Source: Bettongia penicillata ogilbyi (lineage: Eukaryota > Chordata > Mammalia > Diprotodontia > Potoroidae). From it: DNA of 64,000 nucleotides. Of this stretch, positions 48,478 through 60,050 are shown one piece after another. Made by a program: the position numbers and the translations under genes. The notes beneath the pieces were generated by a model that saw only the letters and a program-made list of their open reading frames with translations, was not told where the DNA came from and did no database searches. How positions within the stretch are numbered: position 1 is the stretch's first letter; each line of letters opens with the position of its first letter. Location of the stretch: positions 2,354,773-2,418,772 of the forward strand of contig JAJHZJ010000419.1 in assembly GCA_023548195.1 (NCBI GenBank), written 5' to 3'.

Positions 48478-49636
48478 GTGTCAGTCAATAAGCATTTGTT
48501 AAGCACCTACTATATGCCAGGCACTGGGTTAATCATTGAGGAAACAGAAAGAAAAGGAAAAACTGTCCCTGCCTTCAAGCAGTTAACAGTCTAAAGAAAT
48601 AAAGAGATAAAAGAGATATCTCTAAAGAGATAACATAAAACAATTGTGTATAAACAAGACACATATAGTATAAATGAAAGATAATCAACAAAGGGCAGCC
48701 ACAAACATTGAGGGAGATCTGGAATTTCATATAGTAGGTAGGATTTCAGCAAGGACTTGAAGGAAGCCAGGAGACTGAGAAGAAGAGGGAAACCATTCCA
48801 GGTCCAGGGCACAACCAGAAAAAATGCCAGGAGTACAAGATAAAGTGTCCGATTGGAGGACGAGCAAGGAAACAAGTGTCATTGAATTGCAGAATATATA
48901 GGGAAAGGAGAGGGAGAATGTGTTAAGAGTAGAAAAACAGGATGGGACCAGGGAAGGGCTCTGAATGTCAATGGATTTTCTGTTTGATCCTGCAATGAAT
49001 ATGGAACCAATGCATTTTATTGAATGGCGAGAAAGGAGAAGAGTGACATAATCAGATCTGTGTTGTAGAGAAGGTTAATTTGACAAATGGTTGGAAGATG
49101 AACTAGAGTAGGGAGAAACTTGTGGCAGGGAGACCACTCTAGCAGTGAGATGATGAGGGCCTGTACCATGCCAGAATGGCTATGGAGGACTGAAAGGGAA
49201 TGAGGAGGAGGGGATGATACCCAAGTTTTGAACCTGGGAGGATGGGTCTTCCATTCAGCATTAACAGAGAATTTCAGATGGAGGAAGAAGCTTTAGGGGA
49301 AAGATAATAAGTTTAGATTTGGACATATTAAGTTTATGGAGTCCACAAGGCATCCAGCTTGAGACATCCAATAAACAATTGGAAATGCAATTCTGAAGGT
49401 CAGGAGAAAATCTAGGACTAAATAAATAGATCTGAGAATCATCATCATAGAGAGATGATGGTTGAATCCATTGGAGCTGCTGAGTTCACTAAGTGAAATA
49501 GTATGGAGAAAGGAGATAAGCAAGGAATGAGCCTTAGCACAAAATTCATGAACAGACTGACAAGGAGAACCAGGAGAAAGTAATGGTCTAGAGAGAAAAG
49601 AGTATTAAGAAAAAAGGGTGACCAATAGTGTCACAT
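48478..49636 (-). mobile_element. L2-like LINE, antisense, 3' half
   Basis: 3' end GCACCTACTATATGCCAGGC at the low coordinate. The minus frame at 49293-49523 gives SNGFNHHLSMMM, corresponding to the SHGFNYHLYADD motif. It ends near 49636 where a MIR-like SINE begins. Confidence 0.8.
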
Positions 49637-49820
49637 GTTGATTTAGTGGAAAGAGCATTGAACTTAGAAACAGAGAACTTAAATTCAAATCCATTCAACT
49701 GTGACTTTGGGCAGGTAACTTAACCTTCCTAAGACTCAGTTTCTTTATCCGTTTAAAAAGAAGATCTAGCGGGACTTGACTCCATGGTCACTTTGAGTCT
49801 AAATCTCTGATGCTACATAA
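49637..49820 (+). mobile_element. MIR/SINE relic
   Basis: CTGTGACTTTGGGCAGGTAAC then CTTTATCCGTTTAAAAAG. It abuts the L2 copy. Confidence 0.65.
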
Positions 49821-50084
49821 AAGTTCTTACTGCTGAGTACCTTAAAATTTTAGCATTGAAAAGGCAATATAGATCAAGATGCCAAAGGATTGGCAGATCA
49901 AGTTTTTTCCAATGCTGAATGAGAAAATCTCATTTCTGTACACTTGGCAAAGTCTGAAAACTAGTATGAAGAGTATTGCTTATGATGTTTTGTATTTATA
50001 TCAATGCTACTTTTACTTTTTTCTGAAATAAAATTTATATAAAGAAAATAGGGTGATATAGTATTTTCAAGGAGGTGCTCTTTG

Positions 50085-50770
50085 AAACCTCAGTGGCATA
50101 GTACATCTATCTACCCATTCAACAAATATGTGTTCAGCATCTACTATACATACAACATTGTGCTATAATCAATTGAGTCTACGCAGTATAACATGTTGTC
50201 CCTGACCTCAAGGCCTGTATAGCGTAACAGGGAAGATATGAGAACTATGTCCTAAAAATTAAATAATATAAAATAACAACATAAAAGTTGTTACTCAATA
50301 GCATGTCACAAAAAACTCTATGAACATGTAAAGTCAAATAAGTTATAGGACAATAAATGCTATTAGTTCATAGGAAAATGAAATCCTATGGATTGAGACA
50401 TCTTTCAAGGTGAAAGTAGAAAGGAGTAGAAAGAATTGGGTCAGTGAAATGAGAGGGCAATGGAGTGGAGTGAAAAGAAGGATGAAAGTGGCTAGTAACT
50501 ATGTTTTGTGTTTTATGGGTATGAACAAGAATTCAAAGGCAAGAATGAGTGTGTTGTGGTCATGAATGATGAATAGAACAGTCTGGTCAAATGGGAGACC
50601 AGAACAAGATCTGGTCAGATAGGTTATTAGGTTCTAACTGTGGAAGGTCTAGAATGGTAGACTAAAAAGTTTGGACTTTGTCATCTAAGAATTGGGGAGT
50701 CATGAAAGGTGATACGATCATTGTCAGGATAAGTAAGCCAGCCAACACTCATAGAACAGGGAATATAAGT
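50085..50770 (-). mobile_element. L2-like LINE 3' part, antisense
   Basis: CAACAAATATGTGTTCAGC end, CTGACCTCAAGGCCTGTATAG, and GGACTTTGTCATCTAAG near the high side. Confidence 0.55.
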
Positions 50771-51743
50771 CAGTAAGCTTTGTGCTGTTTCAAGAAACTG
50801 ATCAAGAAACTTATCGGTCTCTTGGACTGGAACATGTGATGGGAAAGAAAGGAACAGAAAAGGAGGGACAAAGGGCTAAATCTAGTTTGTTGTGTTTACA
50901 ATCTTGTAATTCTTTTGTAAAATTTTCTGTAATGTTTACTGCAACACTAAATAAAATATGTTTGCTTATAAGAAGTTACAAATAGTGGGGTTTATTGAGG
51001 AAAATTTCATCCTTATGAGAGCACGTCTCCTTTTACTAAGGAACAGAGAGTGAATTTATAGGTTGGGCAGCTCTGACTTGGAACATGGGACCTCAGTGTT
51101 TTTGGATTTTTAATCTATAACAGATCTTCAATCCAAATGCTAAGGAGCTTGATTCTCCACTAGTTTTTCTTTTCTTTCAATTTTTAAGTTTCCTTTCTCT
51201 TTATTTTTAATTTAAATGTTCTTTTTTCAAGGATTGTATAAAAAAGAACTAGATAATAAAAATGAAATTACAAAACAGGTTTCAGCAATGTAGCAGAAAT
51301 GCATATGGTAATCAAGCTGCCAATTAAATGTGTATTTCCTGGCCACAGGAGCTGTACCATTTCTTCTGTCGAGTTTTTGTTTAGGGTATTCCGCTAATTC
51401 CTCAGTTCAAGTCTTCCTCTGGAGGGTTAGCCTAGTGTAGAATGCCAGTGGGTTGGTTCCTTCCAGGTTAAGCAAGCATTATCAGGTCTTGAATTTTCTT
51501 TTTTTTCCCCTCATAGTCTCCAACATAATGATCTCACAAGCTCTCCTGGATTCAATTAATCAGATTTTGCCCTGGCTCTGTCCTAATCCCTATTCTCTGA
51601 GAGCTTCTGAATAGATTTCAGATATGGACTCAGCTATGCCTGTGGTCGGACGACCCATTAGCTAAGTTTCACCACTAGAGGTTAGATAATTTATTGTTTT
51701 GTTTTGGTTTTGGGTTCTTTTAGCTACAGATACTCATGAAATT

Positions 51744-51962
51744 AAGGTGCGTAGGTGGATCAGTGGATAGTGTGCTGGGTCTAGAGTTTAAATCTAGCCT
51801 TAGACACTGACTAGCTAGGTGACCCTGGACAAGTAACTTAACCTCCATTTGCCTTAATCCTTTAGAGAAGGAAATGTCAAACTACTCTAGAATCTTTGCC
51901 AGGAAAATGCCATGGACAACATGCTATGGTTCACAGGATCAGGAAGAGTCTTAATGAAAATG
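51744..51962 (+). mobile_element. Marsupial SINE
   Basis: GTAGGTGGATCAGTGGATAG, GTGACCCTGGACAAGTAACT, and tail with GCCATGGACAACATGCTATG. Confidence 0.85.
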
Positions 51963-52109
51963 AAATCATCTTATCAGATCCAGTAAGCATATATTAAGTC
52001 AGATTCAATAAGCATATATTAGTTACATGCATATTTCATGTTCAGCCAAAACAAAAAAACAAAAAGAAAATGAGCTTAAGTATTTTTTTTGTTGTGGGTA
52101 GAGGTTATT

Positions 52110-52175
52110 TTCAGTATTTTCACCACCTACTATACTGTGCCTTGAATAGAATAGGTGCTTAATAAATATTTTTTG
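52110..52175 (+). mobile_element. L2-like LINE terminus
   Basis: TAGGTGCTTAATAAATATTTT. Confidence 0.55.
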
Positions 52176-52536
52176 ATTTGAAATGATGAACTGTTTGGGT
52201 TTCCCAAAATCACTGTCAATTTAGAAATTTCAGGCTCTAAGGAATTTTTATTTAGAAATTTTTTAAAAATCCACTCTATTGCCTCTATATTGCCTAAGAT
52301 TCTACCTTCTTAAAAGGAGTAAAGGAAAATTGTGTTAATTATCTGTTGATTAATCATAAGAAAATAATAAGGAAACATACTCCTTCACTGTCTCCCTAAT
52401 CTTTAGTCTCTCCTTATCCATAAACATAAGACAATAATAGCCTCTCAATGAAAATTAAAACTGCTCACTTGGATTAAAACCTTTTAAATGGTAAGGGTCT
52501 GTCTATTTACTTGTTTGTTTTTTACAGGGTCTAATT

Positions 52537-52720
52537 CATGGGTGGGAATCTGCAGCCTCAAGGCCATATGTAGTGCTCTAGGTCCTCAAGCATGGCCCTT
52601 TGACTGTATTCAAATTTCACAGAACAAATTCTCTTAATAAAAGGATTTGTTCTGTAAAACTTGGACTCAGTCAAAAGGCCATACCCAAGGACCTACAAGG
52701 TTGCAGGTTCCCCACGCCTG
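52537..52720. mobile_element. Palindromic hAT-type MITE with 8-bp target duplication
   Basis: A 184-bp element flanked by perfect GTCTAATT duplications (52529-52536 and 52721-52728). That length and the TCTA core are typical of hAT transposons. The ends are inverted (CATGGGTGGGAATCTGCAG against CAGGCGTGGGGAACCTGCA). The inverted relation continues almost to the centre (CACAGAACAAAT, TTTGTTCTGTAA around a short loop). The transcript could fold into one long hairpin. It has no coding capacity. Confidence 0.88.
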
Positions 52721-52969
52721 GTCTAATTCACTGCCATACACATTTCAACAATCGACAACTCAACTGACACTAATTTCCTACTGTTCACAAGAAACTATGG
52801 TAGACACTAATGTTGAATTGAATGAATGCCTTTGAATACAAAGGTTGAATGATACATTATATTTACATAGGGTAACTTAGTTTATTTTAAGGCTGACTCC
52901 ATAGGAGAATGAAATAATTATTAGCAAATAGCAATTATATGTTGCATGTGGACAATCTGAATTGTTAAA

Positions 52970-54022
52970 GACCAGTTTCCCTACTTTGTTGTGCATCATA
53001 TACTTGGAGAAGAAAGTTGAATTCATGGAGGCTAATGAGATTACTAAGGAGAAGGTCTAGAAAGGGAAGATGAGAGGACCTCAGACAGAGCCCTAGGTAT
53101 AACCAGAGGTAGTGTGGGAGGGATAGTGATCCAATAAAGGAGAATGAAGGAGTGATCAGTCTGGGAGGAGAAAAACTAGGAAAGAACAGTGTCACAAAAA
53201 ACAAGAAAGGAATGAGCATGTAAGAGATGGAGAGGGTCAGCAATGTGAAATGATGAGGAGAGCTCAAGAAACATAGGGAGTTAAAAAATACCACAAGATT
53301 TGCAATTAAGAGATCTTTGCTAACTTTGGAAGTATCACTTTCAGTGGAGTAATGAGATCAGAAGTTTAACTGAAAAAGACTGAGAAGTAAAAGTAATAAA
53401 TATAGTGATGGCAACAAACACAGGTATCTTTTTCTAGGAGTATGGCTGTGAAAGGGAGGAGAGATATAAGCAGAATATTGGTGGAGGGAATTGACTGATA
53501 GGACCAAGGGAATTTTTTTAAGCATGCGGGAGATCTGGGGATTGTTTATAAGCAGTAAGGCAGAAGCTAGTGGATAAGGAGAGACTAAAGATCAGGGAGA
53601 CAGTGAAGGGAAAATTTAAGGGGGAAATCTTATAGAGGAAATAGAAGATAAGATCAAAGATACAGCAGAGGGGCAGGTGATATCCCAGAGAAGAGCCAGT
53701 CTTCCTCTAAGATTAGAATGAAGAAGATTGTTGGGAGTTGGGGGAGGGAGAAGGATGATGTCTTGGTGATTTGTAGTGTAGAACTGGGGAGAAAAAAGAG
53801 GGAGATTCCAACAGAAGGCCTCAATTTTCTCAGTAAAGTAGGAGGGGAGGTCCTCTGATGAGAAAGAGCAGAAAGGGGGTGACATAAAGTAGCATGAAAA
53901 AAGTGTGGCTGAATTAGAACAGATACTGGGGGGGTGTGAGATAGAGAATTAGGATTGCAGTGTTGTAGAGAGACCTCAGCTGAGATCACATTACCAAATT
54001 TTATAGTGAACTTACTTAACAA
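52970..54022 (-). mobile_element. L2-like LINE, antisense, middle part
   Basis: The minus frames give LPSYFTEKIEAFCWNLPLF (about 53820, equivalent to ASYFTEKLRL in the sense copy at 30490) and LHEFNFLLQVYDAQ near 52990 (the YADDxQ region). It is a separate copy from 48478-49636, because the two overlap in LINE coordinates. Confidence 0.78.
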
Positions 54023-54124
54023 AGTTATGTAACTTACTCACACCAACATTCGATAGCCCAGGAGTTAAGAAGTTGAGAGCTGTAAAGGTTGAGTGACTTT
54101 TCCAATACCTAAACACCTTCAGTG

Positions 54125-54680
54125 GCTCCTTGCTTCCAGTGGGCTAAAATAAAAGCTCCTCAGCCTGTCTTTTAAGGCCATCCCAAATGTGACTCTAATC
54201 TACCTTTCTGACTTTATTCCTTGTCCAGACAAACCTGGCAACTAAATATTCTTTGATTTCATCCTACCCTCCTGTTCTTTCCCGGTCCTCTCTAGGGCAG
54301 GGTAGCATAGGGGAGAGGATGCTACACTTTCTATGAGGAAGATCTGGAATTGAATCCAGCCTCAGATGCTTATTATGTGAACCTTAGCAAGTATCTTCAC
54401 TTCTCTGAGCCTCAGTTTCCTTATCTGTAAAATGAAGAGTTGAACTCAACAACCATCCTTTACTATCTCTAAGTCTGTGATCCTGTTATCCATCTTTATG
54501 TGTCTACACAGAACATCTCTCCTCCACCCTAACCTTACCCAGTTACTCATTATTGCCCCATCAAAATCCTTCTAGATACTCCTTGGGATTCTTCTTCTCC
54601 TTGAAACACATGTACCACCACTAAAACAAAGCAATCTTCCCCTGCTTCAATTTTCCTAGAAACTTTTTGTTTCATTTCTC
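54125..54680 (+). mobile_element. L2-like LINE 3' part, split by a MIR-like SINE
   Basis: L2-type text at 54125-54293 and 54488-54680 flanks a sense MIR/SINE at 54294-54487 (GCCTCAGTTTCCTTATCTGT). Confidence 0.65.
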
Positions 54681-54714
54681 TTTTGACTCCTTTACATTCT
54701 ACCTTTTCAGTAAT

Positions 54715-55110
54715 AATCTGAGTGCTTACTATTTTCCAGGCATTGTGCTAAACATTTAGAGATACAAATAAAAGCAAAAAAAGAAAGGTAGACCTTAACC
54801 TCAAGGAGTTTACCTTCTAATGAAAGAAGACATCATATAAGAGGGAGCTGAAAAATGGGAGTGAGAAGAGATACATATGTAGGGAAATGGTAGAGAATTC
54901 TAGAGAGTCAGAAACAAAGCTGGGAAGGAATCAAGGATGGCTAATCTGGGACTTTTCTCAAAATGGTTCTGGGGAAAACTCACCATCTAGAGAAGGGGGC
55001 AACATTGGAAGAGAGATGATCCAAGGTTCAAGGTCCAGAAGGGAGATTGAGAAGGCAGTTAGGGAAAAGTGGGAAAGTTCAAAATCAGAAGGAGAAATAG
55101 GAGAGGAATT
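54715..55110 (-). mobile_element. L2-like LINE 3' part, antisense
   Basis: GTGCTTACTATTTTCCAGGC end and CTCAAGGAGTTTACCTTC. The high side stops about 220 bp before exon 5. Confidence 0.6.
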
Positions 55111-55333
55111 TATTTTACAAACAGTATAACTGAGGTTCTGAGAATTTATATGATGGCCCATTATGTGAATTTCAACTACATTTCCATGTATTCTACTTTT
55201 CAAAACAGGTTTATTTTATGTCATGGTATAAAATTACTGAATTGGTTGAAAGTAGTTAAATAGAGTGTACACAATCACTCAACTTTTTCTGTCATAGCTA
55301 CTTTATTTCTTAAATTTTGTATGTTATCCAAAG

Positions 55334-55443
55334 GTGTAATGCAACAAACAAGACTTGCCCCCAAAATCATATCTGGAACAATCATATCTGCAGATGCCTG
55401 GCTCAGCAAGATTTCATTTTCTCCTCCAGTGCTGGAGATGGTG
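55334..55443 (+). CDS. VEGFC: VEGFC exon 5 (start of cysteine-rich C-terminal propeptide)
   Basis: This short exon begins the C-terminal propeptide. Acceptor TTATCCAAAG precedes GTGTAATGCAAC; the first G completes the codon split from exon 4. The translation reads CNATNKTCPQNHIWNNHICR followed by CLAQQDFIFSSSAGDG, with one CX10CXC motif of the silk/Balbiani-ring type. The conserved NKT sequon is present, and NAT just before it makes a second overlapping candidate sequon. The 3' boundary is ambiguous: two GT donors lie three bases apart. GTAAGC at 55444 is closer to the consensus and is used for the end given here (110 bp). GTGGTA at 55441 would give 107 bp and remove one glycine. Both keep phase 1 into exon 6. 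Confidence 0.93.
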
Positions 55444-56092
55444 GTAAGCAAAATGGTTTTCTAAAGATTCACGTATTCTACTGTGCTTTTTTGTTAACAT
55501 AAATTGATTTCAAATTAAAGTTAAAACTCTGATTTAGACGGTGATTCAAAAAAGTCCCAAGGACCCATAATGAAAAATGCTATCCACCTCCAGAGAAAGA
55601 ACTGATGAACTCTGAATGCAGATTTAAGCACACCTTTTTTACTTTATTTTTCTTAGTTTTTGTGTGTGTATTTTCTTTTGCAACATGGCCAGTATGGAAA
55701 TATGTTTTGCATTACTTCATGAGTGTATTCAATATCATATTGCTTGCCTTCTCAGGGAGGAATAGGAAGGAGAGAATTTGGAATTCAATTTTTTAAATGA
55801 ATGTTAATTTTTGAACAAGTAATTGGGAAATATTTAATGAAATAGAGCATCTTTTAAAAATCAAATTAAAGCTAGACAGGAAATTTTAAAATAGCTTTAT
55901 TATTTGGTTCTTTAAAAAATTTGATCATGAGGATTGTTATTATTAGTATTTTTTAATGTTGGTGAGGAACATTTAAAAAAATTTTTTTGTATAAAATGGC
56001 ACCTCTTTCCAAGGTGAACTAAGGTATTCTTCATCCCTTTCCCAGAACAAAAGAAAGTATGCTTACAGTGTTTTTGTCTGTCCTTTCCCTAG
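55444..56092 (+). other. VEGFC: VEGFC intron 5 (short, half L1)
   Basis: The intron is 649 bp if the downstream donor of exon 5 is used. About 340 bp of it is the 3' end of an L1 in sense orientation with its target duplications. The remaining 220 bp before exon 6 is AT-rich and ends in a good polypyrimidine tract. Confidence 0.92.
55521..55860 (+). mobile_element. LINE-1 3' end within VEGFC intron 5
   Basis: It matches the L1 3'UTR (ATGAAAAATGCTATCCACCT, GAGAAAGAACTGATGAAC, and a tail beginning GGAGAGAATTTGGAATTC). It is flanked by an 11-bp perfect direct repeat TCAAATTAAAG (55510-55520 and 55861-55871). It is 5'-truncated, in sense with VEGFC. Confidence 0.82.
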
Positions 56093-56426
56093 ATGCTTCA
56101 GATGGATTCCATGATATCTGTGGACCCAACAAAGAATTAGATGAAGAAACCTGTCAGTGTGTATGCAAAGGAGGACTTCAGCCTTCAAGCTGTGGACCCC
56201 ACAAAGAACTGGATAGTAACTCGTGCCAATGCATATGCAAAAACAAACTTCTACCCAGCTCATGTGGAGCCAACAGAGAATTTGATGAAAACACATGTCA
56301 GTGTGTGTGCAAGAAAAGCTGTCCAAGGAGTCTGCCACTAAATCCTGGAAAATGTACCTGTGAATGTACAGAATCTGCAAGTAGATGTTTATCAAAAGGA
56401 AAGAAGTTTCGGCAACAGAACTGCAG
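56093..56426 (+). CDS. VEGFC: VEGFC exon 6 (silk-like cysteine repeats of the C-terminal propeptide)
   Basis: This is the largest coding exon in the window, 334 bp, bounded by acceptor TCCTTTCCCTAG and donor TGCAG/GTAAGA. It enters with two bases completing a codon and exits with two bases (AG) of a serine codon. It encodes four successive CX10CXCXC units: CGPNKELDEETCQCVC, CGPHKELDSNSCQCIC, CGANREFDENTCQCVC and CPRSLPLNPGKCTCEC. These are followed by TESASRCLSKGKKFRQQNCR. Such Balbiani-ring-3-like repeats are the hallmark of the VEGF-C and VEGF-D C-terminal propeptides, which stay disulfide-linked to the growth-factor domain until processing and help matrix and coreceptor binding. The basic KGKKFRQQ stretch precedes the part encoded by the last exon, which is not in the window. 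Confidence 0.97.
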
Positions 56427-57114
56427 GTAAGAGCATCCGAATCTTTCCAATATTGATGCACTTTTCTCAAATCACAGGTGATTTCTTCTCTTGCTGCAGG
56501 AATGACTTAAGCAGAAAATTATAGTTCAAGATCCAGGCAGACATTAGCCACTGGTATCAGAAAGGTCTGAAAGAACATAGCAGGGATATGCATATAAGGG
56601 TGGAATTTCAGGGAGACTCCAATTCCTAGCACAGGAATAATAAGAAAAGACCCAAGTCCTAGAAGAGAGATGGAGGGAAATGTTTTATGGTTCATAGGAA
56701 TTTATTAGGTTAGACTGTTTCACTGGTTGAAAAAAAGAGTATGGTATTTTTTGATATGGCCAGTGAGAGAATTTGTTTTGCTTTGTGATAAATATTTGTT
56801 TAAAATGGTTTTGTTTTCTTTTTTTTAAAGTGTGTAGTGGAAAGTATAGGAAGAGAAAATAAGTGCTTGTTAATTAAAAAAATTAAATTAAAAACGAAGA
56901 GGTATAGGCTTTTGGAGCCCAGAGGAGACAGACAGATAAACAGGCATGCTTAAGCCATGATAACAAGAAACAGTCTCTTTCCAATTCAGAGTTCTTGGAA
57001 AGTTATGAGTCCAGAAAAGAATTCCCTATACTTGTCTAGAAGAAATCTTGGACTGAGTCAGGAGAGGAGATGGCTTATTGTGGGATACACGTTTGGCAAC
57101 AATACTTAAACACA

Positions 57115-57362
57115 CACTCTAGCCCAGGGGTTCTTAATATTTTTTAGTGTCATGGACACCTTTATTAGACTGATAAAGCCTAAGAATTCCATCTCAGAAT
57201 AATGTTTTTAAGTGCATAAAACAAAATACAGAGTATTATATAGGGAACAAATTACACTGAAAAAACATTTTTTTCCCCATACAATTTCATAGACTCTCCA
57301 AAGTCTATTTACAAACCCCTTAGGGAATCTATGGATCCCAGGTTAAGAACCCATTCCTTAGC
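57115..57362 (+). mobile_element. hAT-like nonautonomous DNA transposon relic (copy 3)
   Basis: Inverted ends CAGGGGTTCTTAATATTTT and GGTTAAGAACCC, with internal TCAGAATAATGTTTTTAAGTG. The flanks CTCTAGCC and CCTTAGCT may be a decayed 8-bp duplication. Confidence 0.65.
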
Positions 57363-57667
57363 TTAACCTGGAGAGAAAACAGTTGGCATCCATTCCAAAT
57401 GGGACTGAATCTGGGAGTGAAGATAGATAATAACTCTGAGGGCTTGTCAGGTCCTTTAGCCAGTGATTTGAATGATCACTCCATGGAATGATAGGTTGAA
57501 TGGTTAGAAGATTTGATTAGGTTATTGAGAGCTGAATCTACTATATCATATGGAAAAATACACGTATCACTTTGGTCTGAAGGGATAAGTACATGCAGTT
57601 TAGGATGGTGTTGCTGGAATTTCCTGACCGACACAAGACTGAGAGTTGCCTGTTGCTGATAAGGCCT

Positions 57668-57918
57668 AGGGCAGCTAGGTAGTGCAGTAGATAGAGTGCC
57701 AGCCCTGGAGTCAGGAGGACTTGAGTTCAAATCCAGCCTCAGATACTTACTAGCTACATCCCTCTGGCCAAGTCACTTCACTCAATTTGCCTCAGTTCCT
57801 CAACTGCAAAATGAACTGGAGAAGGAAATGGCAATCCACTCCAGTTTCTTTGCCAAGATAACCCCAAACAGGATCATGTAGAGTCAGACATGACTGAAAC
57901 AACTCAACAACATCAAAA
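57668..57918 (+). mobile_element. Marsupial SINE, complete
   Basis: Head GGGCAGCTAGGTAGTGCAGT, body GAGTTCAAATCCAGCCTCAG, and tail GAGTCAGACATGACTGAAAC to AACATCAAAA. Confidence 0.93.
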
Positions 57919-58044
57919 GATAGGGTCTAGTTGGTGAAGGTATTTAGGTTTATGTAGTGAATATATTAAGATAGGGTTGGGCAATCTAGAAGGATCCAAC
58001 ACCTTCTGTTTAAGGCAATGTAGCTAAAATCAATTAATTAGGTA

Positions 58045-58320
58045 ATCCACAACCATTTATTAAAGCCTACCATTTGCCAGATACTGTACTAAGGACACAC
58101 ACATAGACATACACACACAAACACACACACACACACAAGACCTTGCCCTTGTGGTGCTTTTATTCTAACTAGGGGAGACAACATATATATATATGAATAT
58201 AAAATACAAAGATAGAAGTAAAATGTGTCTTAGGAGGAGGAAGACACTGGAAGCTGGGAAACCAGCAAAGGTTTCATCTAGAAGATGGAATATGAGCTTA
58301 GGCTTAAAAGAAACAAACAC
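58045..58320 (-). mobile_element. L2-like LINE 3' end, antisense
   Basis: TTATTAAAGCCTACCATTTGC end, with a (CA)n at 58100-58137 inside. Confidence 0.6.
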
Positions 58321-58449
58321 AGGGGGCAGTAAATAAACCCCTCCCTAGGTCACACAGCCTTGGAAGCATTGAAAGGTAGCTGACCCCCCAGATATATATT
58401 TCCCAATTTAAAAAACACTTTTCTTCCACCAACCCACGAAAGTAAGTGT

Positions 58450-58612
58450 TAAAATTGTCATCCCCATTTTACAAATGAAAAAAATTGAGACTCACCAAAG
58501 CTAAGTGGTTTGCTCATGGTCTTGCAGATAAGTGGTGGAACTGAGAGGTGACTCCAGGTCTTCTGTCTCTAAGTCCAGTGTTTTCTCCCACTTGTACCAC
58601 CAATGCGATACC
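58450..58612 (-). mobile_element. MIR, antisense
   Basis: CATCCCCATTTTACAAATGA and GGTGACTCCAGGTCTTCTG. Confidence 0.75.
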
Positions 58613-60050
58613 CACAGCAGGCACTATGGATATGCATGCATATTTCCAGGGCAAATTTGCAAAATATAAACTCTCTTCCTCAAAGACAAAACCAAAATAT
58701 TTATTCAGATACCAGAAAGCCAAATTCATCAAAGTTACAAAGACGTCTGTACACCTTATCAATGCTGAGAGCATGGCCTTCCCTCCTTTAGGCCTCCCCA
58801 CAAACAAGCTCCCTTAAGCAAAATCCTGCCTCTCTCACTCATATTAGCTGCTCTGCTTTGCTCTGCCTGCTTTCTCTCCCAGCTCGACCTCACCCTATCT
58901 CTGCAGCACCCTTCCTGCTCCACTCATTCAACAAGCTCCTCCCACCATCAGCTTCCTGTGACTCATGCTATGAACTGGGCCAAAACTCAAAGCAAGTTCC
59001 ATGGGGCAGGGAAGATCTTCAAATTCCCTTACCATTACATCACTATACACTATCACTTTTAGATCAATGAATATGCCTGTAAAAACGGGTACAAATAACA
59101 TCATAAGAATAATTTTATTTATGAAGGGCTTTCAAGATAAAACATACATTTTTTTTCCACTTACTTTTACCATGGCTCATTGCAATTTATTTTCTCTGAC
59201 CATTGAACTCTTGCAATAGGTGTACAACTTTTTCTCATTAAGAAGTTAAGAATTAGTTTAAGTGAAAGGATTGTGAAACTTAAATTGCTTTTTATCCACC
59301 ATAAGTCTGTAATAATGGCCTCATAAAATTGCTGTAGTAATGTACTTTGTCTGCCTCCCCCACTTCCTTTCAGTGCATCCTTTGAGAATTTCTTATAACA
59401 TTTTTTTCTCCATTCACCTATATATAAGATCAGTCATTTCCAGTGGGGAGGTTTTTACCTTCATTCCTGCTAGTGTTTTGAATGGAGATCATATGAAATT
59501 GATATTTTCTTCTTGCTCATGGCTCTCTCTATCTATTCAGTGGAAAGAAGTAATGTCTGCCTTATAAAACACCAAATAATTCTTTGGAAAGATTCATCAA
59601 CACTGATGAATTAGAAGCTAATAAAATACCTTCCAGCTGGCTAAATCCATCACCATCAGTTGAAAACTTTGGAGTATTGCTTTGTAATCACAGTGACTTG
59701 GTTTACAAGTGAAGGAATAACAAATCAGAAATACAGAGAAAGTTTAGGAAAGTTGCTGTGTTTAGTATATTTAGGTAATAAAACATCAAAACATAATGTC
59801 TCACAAGATCATTGTTCCAGAACAGGGAATAACTTCAGTAGTCATCTAGTCTAAGAGCTCTTGTTAGCTTTTTGCTCGTTAACATTCAATAATTTCATTC
59901 TTCTTGGATATAAACTGCTCACTCTGAGTGACTGAGACAGGTAAGTCTAGAGAAAAATAGCCAAGAGAATTGGTGTTAACTAATGACTGTATTGAGTCTT
60001 TTGAAACAGATAATTAAAGTAGTGGCTTATTTAGCATTACCCTAGAAGAA

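Larger units (their letters stand above)
47061..55333 (+). other. VEGFC: VEGFC intron 4
   Basis: This is an 8.3-kb GT-AG intron. It carries an antisense SINE (48175-48420), antisense L2-like LINEs (48478-49636, 50085-50770, 52970-54022, 54715-55110), a sense L2 end split by a MIR (54125-54680), a SINE (51744-51962) and a palindromic hAT-type MITE (52537-52720). I see nothing recognisable in about 47061-48170, 50780-51740 and 52180-52520. Confidence 0.93.

Noticed and set aside
56059..56092. ATG at 56059 as a start for exon 6
   Set aside because: It lies in the polypyrimidine/intron region before a clear acceptor; the exon continues the VEGFC frame from exon 5.
56063..56470. A 135-codon minus-strand frame
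   Set aside because: It is the antisense shadow of VEGFC exon 6, whose regular cysteine repeats suppress stops on the other strand.
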